64,000 bases of DNA from Oceanimonas doudoroffii (GTDB lineage: Bacteria; Pseudomonadota; Gammaproteobacteria; Enterobacterales; Aeromonadaceae). The stretch is taken from contig NZ_NBIM01000009.1 in NCBI RefSeq assembly GCF_002242685.1, positions 1-64,000 on the forward strand, written 5' to 3'. The notes under the pieces are model-generated. The model was given only the letters and a program-made list of their open reading frames with translations, was not told where the DNA came from and made no database searches. The position numbers were made by a program, and so were the translations under genes. How positions within the stretch are numbered: the stretch's first letter is position 1; every line of letters begins with the position of its first letter. Below, piece after piece: positions 12,846-24,514 of the stretch.

Positions 12846-12875
12846 CGTTCCTTGTTTCACGTGAAACAAGGAACG
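12846..12875. promoter_or_regulatory. parS: parS centromere site 1 inside a 30-bp perfect palindrome
   Basis: TGTTTCACGTGAAACA at 12853-12868 is the consensus 16-bp ParB-binding site of chromosomal parS. The symmetry continues seven bases to each side, giving a perfect 30-bp palindrome. It is intergenic, between the ABM gene and avtA. No T-run follows, so it is not a terminator. Confidence 0.92.
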
Positions 12876-12974
12876 TACCGGCAGCGTGAAACACCACCGC
12901 CGGCCGGTCGACACCAATCACAATATCGGATACCGTGAAGCTTTCGCATTCGTATCGCAATTGGTAGCTCGAAC

Positions 12975-14234
12975 ATGGAATTTTCAGCCTTCGGACAGAA
13001 GTTTACCCGTCACTCCGGCATTACTCAGCTGATGGACGATCTCAACCAGGGCCTGACCGCCCCTAACACCATTATGCTGGGTGGCGGCAACCCGGCTGCC
13101 ATTCCCGAGGTGATGGCCTACCTGGACAGCCAGGCACAGTCGCTGCTGAAAACCGGAGACCTGCTGAAAGCCATTGCCAACTACGACGGTCCGCAAGGAA
13201 AGGACAGCTTTATTCGTGCCCTGGCCGATCTGCTCTCCAACGAGCTGGGCTGGCAGGTGGGCCCGGAAAACATCGCCCTCACCAACGGCAGCCAGACCGC
13301 CTTCTTCTACCTGTTCAACCTGCTGGCCGGTGAATTTGCGAATGGCCGAAAAAAGAAGGTGCTGTTCCCGCTGGCACCGGAGTACATCGGCTATGGCGAC
13401 AGCGCCCTGGACGAGGATCACTTCGTGGCCTGCAAGCCGGAAATTCGTCGGTTTGACGATGGCCTGTTCAAGTATTACGTGGACTTCGACCGCCTGGAAG
13501 TGGGTGACGACATTGGACTGATCTGCGTCTCTCGTCCCACCAATCCCACCGGCAACGTGCTCACCGACGAAGAGATCAGCCACCTGGATCGTATTGCACG
13601 AGCCAAGGGCATTCCCCTGCTGATCGACAATGCCTACGGCACCCCCTTTCCCAATATCATCTTCAGTGATGCCACGCCGTTCTGGAACGACAACACCATA
13701 CTGTGCATGAGCCTGTCCAAACTGGGCCTGCCCGGCGTGCGCTGCGGCATCGTGATCGCCAACCCCACCATAGTGCAGGCCATTACCAATATCAGCGGCA
13801 TCGTCAATCTGGCGCCGGGCAGCATGGGCCCGGCCCTGACCCTGCCGATGATTCAGAACGGCGACATCATTCGCCTGAGCAACGACGTTATCAAGCCCTT
13901 CTACCAGAACAAGGCGCAGCAGGCGGTGGAATGGCTGCAACAGGCCATTCCCCTGCCCCAGTTTCATATTCACAAGCCCGAAGGCGCGTTGTTTCTGTGG
14001 CTGTGGTTTGAGGATCTGCCGGTGCACTGCCAGGAGCTATATCAGCGCCTCAAGCAAAAAGGACTGCTGGTGGTACCGGGGCACTACTTCTTCCCCGGCA
14101 TCGATGACGACGATTGGGCTCACAGCAAGCAATGCATTCGCCTGAACTACGCCCAGCCGGAAGCGGACGTGAAAGCCGGCATCGAAATCCTGGCGCAGGA
14201 AGTGCTGGCGATTTACGGTGAGAGCCAAAACTGA
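12975..14234 (+). CDS. avtA: Valine-pyruvate aminotransferase
   Basis: PLP-dependent class I aminotransferase that makes valine from 2-ketoisovalerate with alanine as donor. It has 419 residues (E. coli AvtA 417). The family start FGQKFTRHSGITQLMDDL, the glycine-rich LGGGNPAAIP loop, SRPTNPTGNV, the DNAYGTPFP segment and the PLP lysine in SLSKLGLPGVRCG are all present. The ribosome binding site is weak. ilvD, in the same pathway, is nearby but on the other strand. Confidence 0.95.
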   Translation: MEFSAFGQKFTRHSGITQLMDDLNQGLTAPNTIMLGGGNPAAIPEVMAYLDSQAQSLLKTGDLLKAIANYDGPQGKDSFIRALADLLSNELGWQVGPENIALTNGSQTAFFYLFNLLAGEFANGRKKKVLFPLAPEYIGYGDSALDEDHFVACKPEIRRFDDGLFKYYVDFDRLEVGDDIGLICVSRPTNPTGNVLTDEEISHLDRIARAKGIPLLIDNAYGTPFPNIIFSDATPFWNDNTILCMSLSKLGLPGVRCGIVIANPTIVQAITNISGIVNLAPGSMGPALTLPMIQNGDIIRLSNDVIKPFYQNKAQQAVEWLQQAIPLPQFHIHKPEGALFLWLWFEDLPVHCQELYQRLKQKGLLVVPGHYFFPGIDDDDWAHSKQCIRLNYAQPEADVKAGIEILAQEVLAIYGESQN

Positions 14235-14247
14235 AATGGGCTTATGG

Positions 14248-14332
14248 CGTAGGTTGGCGATGAGCGCAGCGAATTCACAACATTCAAGCTGTCGGCAAAG
14301 TGTTGGGATTCGTAAACTCATCCCAACCTACG
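14248..14332. repeat. Imperfect palindromic intergenic repeat (CGTAGGTTGG type)
   Basis: CGTAGGTTGG at 14248-14257 is matched by CCAACCTACG at 14323-14332. The inner arms GATGAGCGCAGCGAATTCACAACA and its partner on the other side pair imperfectly. The 85-bp unit sits between avtA and ibpB and codes for nothing. It resembles the many TAGGTTGGGATGAGC-type palindromic repeats scattered in gammaproteobacterial genomes. Confidence 0.6.
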
Positions 14333-14365
14333 TACTGGCTTCATGCAGACAACACCAATGTTGCT

Positions 14366-14481
14366 CGAAGCTGCAGCAGGGATTACCGGAACCGACCGTC
14401 ACATGCCAGGGACGGCATGTGCCGAGTGCCCCAGGGATGGGCTCGCAGCGTGTCTGTGGAGGTAACCCTGCTGTGGCTTCG
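14366..14481. repeat. Structured intergenic repeat, copy A
   Basis: An outer stem is formed by CGAAGCTGCAGCAGGGATTAC (from 14366) and GTAACCCTGCTGTGGCTTCG (ending 14481). Inside is a perfect hairpin ACATGCC/GGCATGT at 14401-14420 and then GCCCCAGGGATGGGC. The same architecture recurs at 17405-17600, so these look like two members of one family of cloverleaf-like DNA repeats. Confidence 0.55.
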
Positions 14482-14497
14482 CTTCCCCGCCCTCACA

Positions 14498-14527
14498 AAC
14501 AACAACGCCGGCTTTCGCCGGCGTTGT
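14498..14527 (-). terminator. Terminator of the ibpAB transcript
   Basis: CAACGCCGGC-TTTC-GCCGGCGTTG forms a ten-pair stem 18 bases beyond the ibpB stop. On the minus strand it is followed by TTGTTTGTG, a broken T-run. Confidence 0.7.
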
Positions 14528-14543
14528 GTTATCGAGCTATCGG

Positions 14544-14987
14544 TTATTTGTCCTTGTGCTCCAGGACCCGGCCCTCGCCGATTTCAATGCGGCGCGGTTT
14601 GAGTGCTTCCGGTACCTCCCGCAGCAGGCTGATGCGCAGCAGGCCGTGCTCCAGTTTGGCGTCTTTTACCTGTACGTGATCCGCCAGCCGGAACTTGAGT
14701 TCAAAGTCCCGTTCACTGATGCCCTGATACAGGTAGCGGCTTTCCCTGGCGGGCTGTTCGCGCTTGCCCTTAACCAGCAGGGTGTTCTGCTCCACCGACA
14801 GTTCCAGCTCTGACTCGGCGAAACCGGCCACCGCCACCGTGATCAGGTAACGGTCATCGTCCTGCTTTTCGATATTGTAGGGCGGCTGCTCGCTGCTCTT
14901 GCCGTGCAGCAGGTGTTCCAGATCGCCCACCAGGCGGTCAAAACCAATGGCGGAACGGTACAGGGGGCTCAAATCAAAACGACTCAT
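14544..14987 (-). CDS. ibpB: Small heat shock protein, IbpB-type paralogue
   Basis: Small heat shock protein of the Hsp20/alpha-crystallin family (147 residues) that holds unfolded proteins in aggregates for DnaK/ClpB. The N terminus [19 protein letters not shown] is nearly the same as in the neighbouring gene and in E. coli IbpA/B. The alpha-crystallin domain runs from about residue 34 to 125, and the C-terminal IEI (I-x-I) oligomerisation motif is near 137, with a longer charged tail. The ATG at 14987 follows a GGAGG site that is itself inside a predicted RNA thermometer. It is second in the ibpA-ibpB operon with a 65-base gap. Confidence 0.92.
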   Translation of the reverse strand: MSRFDLSPLYRSAIGFDRLVGDLEHLLHGKSSEQPPYNIEKQDDDRYLITVAVAGFAESELELSVEQNTLLVKGKREQPARESRYLYQGISERDFELKFRLADHVQVKDAKLEHGLLRISLLREVPEALKPRRIEIGEGRVLEHKDK

Positions 14988-14990
14988 AAT

Positions 14991-15016
14991 CCTATCCTCC
15001 AATCGCAAGCAATAGG
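14991..15016 (-). promoter_or_regulatory. ROSE-like RNA thermometer before ibpB
   Basis: The mRNA reads CCTATTGCT-loop-GGAGGATAGG just before the start codon. The UUGCU anti-Shine-Dalgarno motif of ROSE elements pairs with the GGAGG ribosome site, closed by a CCTAT/ATAGG stem. Confidence 0.7.
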
Positions 15017-15052
15017 TCAATGGGTGTGTACAAATTGTTTGTGCAACCGCGC

Positions 15053-15475
15053 TCAGCCGATGCTGATGGTTCTCGGCTTGGCCGCTTCCGGCACTTCCCG
15101 CACCAGATCGATGTGCAGCAGGCCGTTTTCCAGATCGGCGCCGGTCACCTTGATGTGATCGGCCAGCTGAAAACGTCGCTCAAAGCCACGCTCGGCAATG
15201 CCCTGATACAGGTAATTGCGGCCCTGCTGCTCCTGGGCCTTGTGGCCCTTCACCATCAGGGTGTTTTCATGGCTGGTGATCTCCAGCTCGTTACGGGCAA
15301 AACCGGCCACCGCCATGGAGATGCGGTACTGATTCTCGCTGAGCAACTCGATATTGTAGGGGGGATAACCGCTGTTGCCGTTGCTGCCATTGCTGGCGGC
15401 GTTTTCCATCAGGGACGCCAGGCGATCAAAACCGATGGCAGAGCGGTACAGGGGTGAGAAATCAAAGCGTGACAT
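15053..15475 (-). CDS. ibpA: Small heat shock protein IbpA
   Basis: Hsp20 holdase, 140 residues (E. coli IbpA 137). The N terminus [19 protein letters not shown], the GYPPYNIE start of the alpha-crystallin domain, [18 protein letters not shown] and the C-terminal ISI motif match IbpA closely. It is first in the operon with ibpB, behind a sigma-32 promoter and a ROSE-like thermometer, so it is controlled by heat at both transcription and translation. The ATG at 15475 is chosen by its SD and by family length. Confidence 0.95.
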   Translation of the reverse strand: MSRFDFSPLYRSAIGFDRLASLMENAASNGSNGNSGYPPYNIELLSENQYRISMAVAGFARNELEITSHENTLMVKGHKAQEQQGRNYLYQGIAERGFERRFQLADHIKVTGADLENGLLHIDLVREVPEAAKPRTISIG

Positions 15476-15480
15476 AAATC

Positions 15481-15499
15481 TATCCTCCAGTGAGCGATA
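15481..15499 (-). promoter_or_regulatory. ROSE-like RNA thermometer before ibpA
   Basis: The mRNA reads TATCGCT-CACT-GGAGGATA immediately before the start codon. UCGCU fits the ROSE motif UYGCU and pairs with the Shine-Dalgarno GGAGG, so the ribosome site should open only on heating. Confidence 0.75.
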
Positions 15500-15568
15500 A
15501 TGACTTGCCCTCCATACAGACGGGCGGTGCGGGCCCTCAACCGAGCGACCCGCCTTGTTCACTAAAAG

Positions 15569-15597
15569 ATATAGGGACGGTCTTTTACGCTTTCAAG
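15569..15597 (-). promoter_or_regulatory. Sigma-32 heat shock promoter of ibpAB
   Basis: On the minus strand CTTGAAA (15591-15597), 14 bases, then CCCTATAT (15569-15576) fits the RpoH consensus CTTGAAA-N13-17-CCCCATnT. Transcription would begin about 85 bases before the ibpA start. Confidence 0.85.
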
Positions 15598-15623
15598 CGG
15601 CAACATGAATATTTTTTGTTCAC

Positions 15624-17309
15624 TCAGTGTCCCTCTTCCCGTCCGTCGGTTACCGCCCCGTAAGAGGCAGAGCCCACGGTGCGGGCATATTTGGCCAGCA
15701 CGCCCCGACGATATCTGGGCTCGGGTGGCTGCCAGCGGGCCAGCCGTTCGGCGATGACGCTGTCGGTCAGCTCCAGTTCCAGCCGGTTGTGCTCGGCGTC
15801 TATGGTAATGATGTCGCCGTCTTCGACGATCGCCAGCGGACCGCCCTGGCGGGCTTCCGGGGTCACATGGCCCACCACAAAACCATGGCTGCCGCCGGAG
15901 AAACGGCCGTCGGTGATCAACGCCACCCCCTTGCCCAGGCCTCGGCCCATGATGGCCGACGTGGGACTCAGCATTTCCCGCATGCCCGGTCCTCCCCGGG
16001 GCCCTTCGTAACGGATCACCACCACATCGCCCTTTTGCACCGTGCCATCGAGAATGCGTGCCAGGGTTTCCTCTTCCGAGTCAAACACGCGAGCCGGGCC
16101 GGTAAAGCTCAAGCCTTCCTTACCGGTGATCTTGGCTACGGCACCACCCGGCGCCAGGTTGCCGTGCAGGATACGCAGATGGCTGTCGGGTTTGATGGGG
16201 TTGTCGAGGGGGCGAATGATGTTCTGGCCGTCAGGGTAAGGCGACACCCCGGCCAGGTTCTCGCCAAGAGTCTTGCCGGTGACGGTGAGGCAGTCGCCGT
16301 GCAGCAGGCCGGCGTCGAGCAGGGTTTTCATCAGCGGTAGTATGCCACCGATATCCACCAGCTCCGACATCATGTAATGACCACTGGGGCGTAGATCCGC
16401 CAGCACCGGCACGCGCTTGCCGATACGGGAGAAGTCGTCCAGGCTCAGCTCCACCCCAATTGCATGGGCCATGGCCAGCAGGTGTAGCACCGCATTGGTG
16501 GAACCACCAAGGGCAATCACCAGGGTGATGGCGTTTTCAAAGGCGGGTTTGGTCATGATGTCGGACGGGCGAATATTATGCCTGAGCAGATTCAGCACCG
16601 CCTCGCCGGCACGCTGGCAGTCCTTCAGCTTGGTGTCGGAGGTGGCGTTCTGGGCCGAGCTGCCCGGCAGGCTCATGCCCATCACCTCAATGGCCGAGGC
16701 CATGGTATTGGCGGTATACATGCCGCCACAGGAGCCCGGTCCGGGAATGGCGGTGTCTTCAATCTGTTTCACTTCAAGGGTGGTCATGTCGCCCTTGGCG
16801 TGGGCACCCACCGCCTCAAACACCGAAATAATGTCGGTGTGGTTGTCGCCGGGCAGTATGGTACCGCCATAAACAAATACCGCCGGCCGGTTGAGCCGGG
16901 CCAGGCCAATCAGGCAACCGGGCATGTTCTTGTCACAGCCGCCAATGGCCACCAGACCGTCAAAGCCTTCGCAGCCGGCCACCGCCTCGATGGAGTCGGC
17001 AATGATCTCCCGGGACACCAGGGAATACTTCATGCCCTCGGTACCATTGGCAATGCCGTCGGAAATGGTGATGGTGTTGAAAATAATGCTCTTGCCGCCG
17101 GCGCCGTCGGCCCCCCGTGCCGCCTCTTCCGCCAGCTGGTTGATATGCATATTGCAGGGAGTGAGGTTACTCCAGGTAGACGCTATGCCCACCTGGGGCT
17201 TGTGGAAGTCGTCGTCTTCAAACCCGGTGGCCCGCAACATGGCCCGTGCCGGCGCCCTGGCCGTGCCGTCCACCACCCGGCTGGAATACTTGCGACTGTG
17301 GTTGCTCAT
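15624..17309 (-). CDS. ilvD: Dihydroxy-acid dehydratase, short [2Fe-2S]-type form
   Basis: Converts 2,3-dihydroxy-isovalerate (and -methylvalerate) to the 2-keto acids of valine, leucine and isoleucine synthesis. At 561 residues it is about 55 shorter than E. coli IlvD (616). It has three cysteines placed as cluster ligands: Cys52 (TPCNMH), Cys125 ([10 protein letters not shown]) and Cys194 ([12 protein letters not shown]). E. coli has VPGHVH where this has TPCNMH. That pattern is the one seen in plant, actinobacterial and archaeal-type enzymes with a [2Fe-2S] cluster. GGGG-AG before the ATG at 17309 supports the start. It stands alone between ibpA and gyrB, not in an ilvGMEDA operon. Confidence 0.92.
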   Translation of the reverse strand: MSNHSRKYSSRVVDGTARAPARAMLRATGFEDDDFHKPQVGIASTWSNLTPCNMHINQLAEEAARGADGAGGKSIIFNTITISDGIANGTEGMKYSLVSREIIADSIEAVAGCEGFDGLVAIGGCDKNMPGCLIGLARLNRPAVFVYGGTILPGDNHTDIISVFEAVGAHAKGDMTTLEVKQIEDTAIPGPGSCGGMYTANTMASAIEVMGMSLPGSSAQNATSDTKLKDCQRAGEAVLNLLRHNIRPSDIMTKPAFENAITLVIALGGSTNAVLHLLAMAHAIGVELSLDDFSRIGKRVPVLADLRPSGHYMMSELVDIGGILPLMKTLLDAGLLHGDCLTVTGKTLGENLAGVSPYPDGQNIIRPLDNPIKPDSHLRILHGNLAPGGAVAKITGKEGLSFTGPARVFDSEEETLARILDGTVQKGDVVVIRYEGPRGGPGMREMLSPTSAIMGRGLGKGVALITDGRFSGGSHGFVVGHVTPEARQGGPLAIVEDGDIITIDAEHNRLELELTDSVIAERLARWQPPEPRYRRGVLAKYARTVGSASYGAVTDGREEGH

Positions 17310-17404
17310 TGTGCTCCCCTTTATCGTTAAGTATGTGGCTTATTCCAGTCTAGTAGGCTTAGGTTTATGAGGTAGTCAAGGACACAGACAACTCAGTAGT
17401 CAAA

Positions 17405-17600
17405 CGAAGCAGTAACGGGGATTGTCGTAGTCGACCGGCAAATGTCAGGGGTGACATTTGCCGAACGTCCCATGGGGCGGGCTTGCTCGCCGTGACGAAG
17501 TAAAAAGCCTGAACGAACATTAAGTATGTTCGCAGCAGGCTTTTTAGTGAGTGGCCTTCAACGAAGCGTGCCGGCGGAGTGCAACCTCGTTACTGCTTCG
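17405..17600. repeat. Structured intergenic repeat, copy B, with nested hairpin
   Basis: An outer stem pairs CGAAGCAGTAACG (from 17405) with CGTTACTGCTTCG (ending 17600). Inside is a perfect hairpin CGGCAAATGTCA-GGGG-TGACATTTGCCG (17436-17463), followed by CCCATGGGGCGGGCTTGCTCGCC. A second unit at 17501-17546 is a long hairpin TAAAAAGCCTG...CAGGCTTTTTA with its own inner ACGAACAT/ATGTTCG arm. The order of hairpins parallels 14366-14481. It fills the gap between gyrB and ilvD; no gene is seen. Confidence 0.6.
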
Positions 17601-17621
17601 CACTGTAGGCTTCGAGATATG

Positions 17622-17643
17622 AAAAAGACAGCCCGCGGGCTGC
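17622..17643 (-). terminator. Terminator of the dnaA-dnaN-recF-gyrB transcript
   Basis: CAGCCCGCGGGCTG is a perfect palindrome 27 bases after the gyrB stop and, on the minus strand, is followed by TCTTTTTC. Confidence 0.8.
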
Positions 17644-17669
17644 CTTTGGTATCGGTGCACAAGCCGGAA

Positions 17670-21186
<3,517 letters not shown>

Positions 21187-21187
21187 G

Positions 21188-22288
21188 TTACAGCCGCATG
21201 GGCATCACCACGTAGAGGGCATCGCCGTTGTCTTCGGCTTCGATCAGACCACTGCTGCTGGCATCCTTCAGGCTCATCTTGACCTGCTCCGACTTGAGGG
21301 TACCGAGCACGTCGAGCACATAGGAAACGTTAAAGCCAATCTCCAGATCACTGCCCTGATAGTTAACGTCCAGCACCTCTTCCGCCTCTTCCTGCTCCGG
21401 GTTGTTGGCGGTGATTTTCAGGGTCTGCTGCTGCAGGTTGAGGCGCACGCCACGGAATTTCTCGTTGGACAGGATCGCCGCCCGGGTAAAGGCCTGCTTG
21501 AGCCCTTCCCGATCGCAGATCAGGGTCTTGTCACTCTCACGAGGCAGCACGCGGCGGTAATCGGGAAACCGGCCGTCCACCAGCTTGGAGGTAAAAATAA
21601 AGCCCTGAGTCACGGCACGCAGGTTGCTCTTGCCCACCTGCAGACGCACGTCCTGATCTTCGTGCTCCAGCAATTTGGCCAGTTCCAGCACGCCCTTGCG
21701 CGGCACTATCACCTGCTGGGCCGGCAGTTCCTGCTCCAGCTCACGCTGGCAGGTGGCCAGGCGGTGACCGTCGGTAGCCACGGTGCGCAAACTGTTACCG
21801 TCGGTTTCAAACAGCATGCCGTTGAGGTAATAGCGTACATCCTGAATGGCCATGGAGAACTGGGTGGCTTCAATCAGTTTCTTCAACGCCAGCTGGTTGA
21901 TGTCGAACTCCAGTTCCGAGCTCCATTCCTCGATATTGGGAAAATCTTCCGCCGGCAGGGTGGACAGGTTAAAACGGCTGCGACCGGAGCGCAGCAGCAG
22001 GCGATCGCCTTCCTGGCTGAAGGTCAGCCCGGCGCCGTCGGGCAGGCCCCGGCAGATGTCCAACAGCTTGCGCGCCGGCACCGTGGTGCGGCCGGCGGTC
22101 ACCGCGCCTTCCAGCGGCACTCTGGCCACCATTTCCACCTCGGTATCGGTGCCGGTCATCGACAGGGCGTCGTCGCCGACGCTCAGCAGAATATTATTGA
22201 GGATCGGCAGGTTGGGCCGGCCTCCCAGGGCACTGGATACCAGTTGCAGGGGGCGCAACAGGGCTTCGCGGCTGATGGTAAACTGCAT
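21188..22288 (-). CDS. dnaN: DNA polymerase III beta sliding clamp
   Basis: Ring-shaped processivity clamp, 366 residues (same as E. coli), with three topologically alike domains. The start MQFTISREALLRPLQLVS, the central PAEDFPNIEEW and the C terminus ending YVVMPMRL are conserved; this last stretch forms part of the cleft that binds polymerase motifs. There is a 12-base gap after dnaA and recF begins at once after its stop, so all are co-transcribed. Confidence 0.98.
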   Translation of the reverse strand: MQFTISREALLRPLQLVSSALGGRPNLPILNNILLSVGDDALSMTGTDTEVEMVARVPLEGAVTAGRTTVPARKLLDICRGLPDGAGLTFSQEGDRLLLRSGRSRFNLSTLPAEDFPNIEEWSSELEFDINQLALKKLIEATQFSMAIQDVRYYLNGMLFETDGNSLRTVATDGHRLATCQRELEQELPAQQVIVPRKGVLELAKLLEHEDQDVRLQVGKSNLRAVTQGFIFTSKLVDGRFPDYRRVLPRESDKTLICDREGLKQAFTRAAILSNEKFRGVRLNLQQQTLKITANNPEQEEAEEVLDVNYQGSDLEIGFNVSYVLDVLGTLKSEQVKMSLKDASSSGLIEAEDNGDALYVVMPMRL

Positions 22289-22300
22289 GGTGCTCTCCGA

Positions 22301-23683
22301 TCAGGAAGACAGGGTTCGAATCAGGTTGGAATAATCTTCCTTTATATCATGACTCTCTTCCCGCAGCTGGCCAATTTTGCGACAGGCGTGCAGCACAGTG
22401 GTGTGATCCCGGCCGCCAAAGGCGTCGCCGATCTCGGGCAGTGAATGGTTGGTCAGCTCCTTGGCCAGGGCCATGGCCAGCTGACGTGGCCGGGCCACCG
22501 AGCGGGATCGCCGCTTGGACAGCAGATCCGCCACCTTGATCTTGTAATACTCCGCCACCGTCTTCTGAATGTTGTCGATGGTCACCAGCTTTTCCTGCAG
22601 CGCCAACAAGTCTCTCAGTGCCTCGCGCACAAAGTCGATATTGATGGAGCGGCCGGTAAAGTTGGCGTTGGCGATCACCCGGTTCAGTGCCCCTTCCAGC
22701 TCGCGCACGTTGGATCTCAGGCGCTTGGCGATAAAGAAGGCCACTTCGTCGGGCAGGTGGATCTTGTTCTCGGCGGCCTTGCGCATCAGGATCGCCACCC
22801 GGGTTTCCAGCTCCGGCGGCTCAATCGCCACGGTCAGGCCCCAGCCAAAGCGGGACTTGAGCCGATCCTCGACCCCGTCGATCTCCTTGGGGTAACGATC
22901 CGAGGTCAGAATGATCTGCTGATTGCCTTCCAGCAGCGCATTAAAGGTGTGGAAAAACTCCTCCTGGGAGCGCTCCTTGTTGGCGAAGAACTGAATGTCA
23001 TCGATCAGCAAGGCATCCACGCTGCGGTAGTAGCGCTTGAACTCTTCGATGGCGTTGTTCTGCAGCGCCTTGACCATGTCCTGCACAAAGCGCTCGGAAT
23101 GCATGTAAATCACCCGGGCATCGGCCTTGCGCTCGCGAATGCCGTTGCCCACCGCGTGCAGCAGGTGGGTCTTGCCGAGGCCGGTGCCGCCATAGAGAAA
23201 CAGCGGATTGTAGGCCCCTCCCGGGTTGTCGGCCACCTGGCGGGCGGCGGCCCGGGCCAGCTGGTTCGACTTACCTTCAACGAAGTTGTCAAAGGTGTAG
23301 TTGGTGTTCATGTTGCTCTTGTGATTGATCTGCGGCTTGTCGTCCGCCTGCTCACTCCAGGACGGCACCAGCTGCGGCCGGGCCTGGGGCTTGCTGCCGT
23401 TGGGGCTGGCGCTGTTGGCCATCAGGTTGACCTGGGCACGCTTGTTGCCCACCTCGAATTTGAGCTGGGGGCACTGGTTGCCGCAAAACTCGCCCAGCAG
23501 GCCGTTGATGCGAATCAGGTACTTGTCACGCACCCAGTCGAGCACAAAACGGTTGGGGGCGAACAGGGTCAGGGTTTCGTCGCCCTGCTCCGCCTGCAGC
23601 GGCCGGATCCACATGCTGAATTCCGCGGAAGGCAATTCGTCCTGTAGCCGGGCAAGACACTGCTGCCAAAGCATAGCGCTCAT
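22301..23683 (-). CDS. dnaA: Chromosomal replication initiator DnaA
   Basis: AAA+ ATPase that binds DnaA boxes and opens oriC. It has 460 residues. Domain I begins [21 protein letters not shown] short low-complexity domain II (about 85-130) follows, then Walker [12 protein letters not shown], Walker B DDIQFF and the C-terminal helix-turn-helix signature [15 protein letters not shown]. The ATG at 23683 has CAGGAG upstream; an in-frame ATG 27 bases earlier is not family-like. The upstream DNA holds a perfect DnaA box and ten GATC sites, suggesting autoregulation and SeqA/Dam control. Confidence 0.98.
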   Translation of the reverse strand: MSAMLWQQCLARLQDELPSAEFSMWIRPLQAEQGDETLTLFAPNRFVLDWVRDKYLIRINGLLGEFCGNQCPQLKFEVGNKRAQVNLMANSASPNGSKPQARPQLVPSWSEQADDKPQINHKSNMNTNYTFDNFVEGKSNQLARAAARQVADNPGGAYNPLFLYGGTGLGKTHLLHAVGNGIRERKADARVIYMHSERFVQDMVKALQNNAIEEFKRYYRSVDALLIDDIQFFANKERSQEEFFHTFNALLEGNQQIILTSDRYPKEIDGVEDRLKSRFGWGLTVAIEPPELETRVAILMRKAAENKIHLPDEVAFFIAKRLRSNVRELEGALNRVIANANFTGRSINIDFVREALRDLLALQEKLVTIDNIQKTVAEYYKIKVADLLSKRRSRSVARPRQLAMALAKELTNHSLPEIGDAFGGRDHTTVLHACRKIGQLREESHDIKEDYSNLIRTLSS

Positions 23684-23794
23684 TCGAACTCCTGAAACAA
23701 AAGGGATCAATCAAGGGGGTCGTCATTCTACTTGCCCGACTTCAGGATCTCTAGCCGGATCGCGCCGATCCTGAAAAATATGATCCTTGACTTA

Positions 23795-23803
23795 TGTGAA
23801 TAA
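23795..23803 (-). promoter_or_regulatory. DnaA box
   Basis: The minus strand reads TTATTCACA, a perfect match to TTATnCACA, about 110 bases upstream of the dnaA start. It suits DnaA autoregulation or origin function. Confidence 0.7.
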
Positions 23804-23918
23804 ACCACACCGCAATACACAGGATCCTCAGCTTTATAAACAAGCTACGCACATTTTGTATACTGTGGATTGCACAAAGGATCCCTGTAAATGCCGGGAT
23901 CCTCTGAAAAATGAATAT

Positions 23919-23933
23919 TGATAATCATTATCA
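23919..23933. promoter_or_regulatory. Fur box upstream of azurin
   Basis: TGATAATCATTATCA is a perfect 7-1-7 inverted repeat that matches the Fur core tgataatnattatca at every position. It lies 75 bases before the azurin start and would place the gene under iron control. Confidence 0.7.
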
Positions 23934-24008
23934 CCTTGTGTAAAGGTAAGGATCGATCCACCCTCAGGGGTGGTTTTCGATTCATTCCATCATTGAGGAG
24001 TTCACGGC

Positions 24009-24461
24009 ATGAAAGTAATCAAGTCTCTGGCCGGCCTGGTGCTGCTGTCGGCGGCCCTGCCCACCCTGGCCGACGAGTGCAGCCTGACCATCGAAGGCAA
24101 CGACGCCATGCAGTTTAATCAGCAGGAGCTGAGCGTACCCGCCAGCTGCAAGGAAGTGACCCTGACCCTGAACCACACCGGCAACCTGGACAAGAAAGTC
24201 ATGGGCCATAACTGGGTGCTGAGCCAGACCGCCGACATGCAGGCCATTGCCAGCGGCGGCATCAGTGCCGGCGCCGACAACGACTACCTGGACACCAGCG
24301 ATGAGCGCATTCTGGCCCACACCGATCTGATCGGCGGCGGCGAAAGCAGCACCGTCACCTTCAGCACCGAGGGCATGAGTGCCGGTGGCGACTACAGCTA
24401 TTTCTGCTCCTTTCCCGGCCATATCGGCATCATGAAAGGCAAGTTCACCATCACGGAATAA
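24009..24461 (+). CDS. azu: Azurin (type 1 blue copper protein)
   Basis: Periplasmic electron carrier of the cupredoxin fold, usually a donor to nitrite reductase or cytochrome peroxidase or part of the stress response. It has 150 residues with a 21-residue signal peptide (cleavage after TLA). The mature part starts DECSLTIEGNDAMQFN, like Pseudomonas azurin. The copper ligands are His67 (MGHNWVLS), Cys133, His138 and the axial Met142 (YFCSFPGHIGIMKG), and the structural disulfide pair Cys24/Cys47 is present. GAGGAG precedes the start. It is a single gene with its own terminator and a Fur-box-like operator; no denitrification genes are in the window. Confidence 0.96.
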   Translation: MKVIKSLAGLVLLSAALPTLADECSLTIEGNDAMQFNQQELSVPASCKEVTLTLNHTGNLDKKVMGHNWVLSQTADMQAIASGGISAGADNDYLDTSDERILAHTDLIGGGESSTVTFSTEGMSAGGDYSYFCSFPGHIGIMKGKFTITE

Positions 24462-24488
24462 GGCTAGTCTCACTCCATGCTGTTCACC

Positions 24489-24514
24489 ATGCCGGCAACC
24501 GCCGGCATTTTTGT
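24489..24514 (+). terminator. Terminator of azurin gene
   Basis: ATGCCGGC-AACC-GCCGGCAT followed by TTTTTG lies 27 bases after the azurin stop. Confidence 0.85.

Larger units (their letters stand above)
23705..23958. promoter_or_regulatory. GATC-dense, origin-like region upstream of dnaA
   Basis: Ten GATC sites fall within 254 bases (23705, 23746, 23758, 23767, 23782, 23823, 23880, 23898, 23951, 23955), against roughly one expected at this base composition. The stretch is AT-rich for the window and contains a perfect DnaA box plus degenerate ones (CAATACACA, TGTGGATTG). It must contain the dnaA promoter. It may be the replication origin or only a SeqA-controlled dnaA promoter; the sequence alone does not decide. 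Confidence 0.5.

Noticed and set aside
12846..12875. 30-bp palindrome considered as a terminator of the ABM gene
   Set aside because: No T-run on either side, and the core is the exact ParB consensus.
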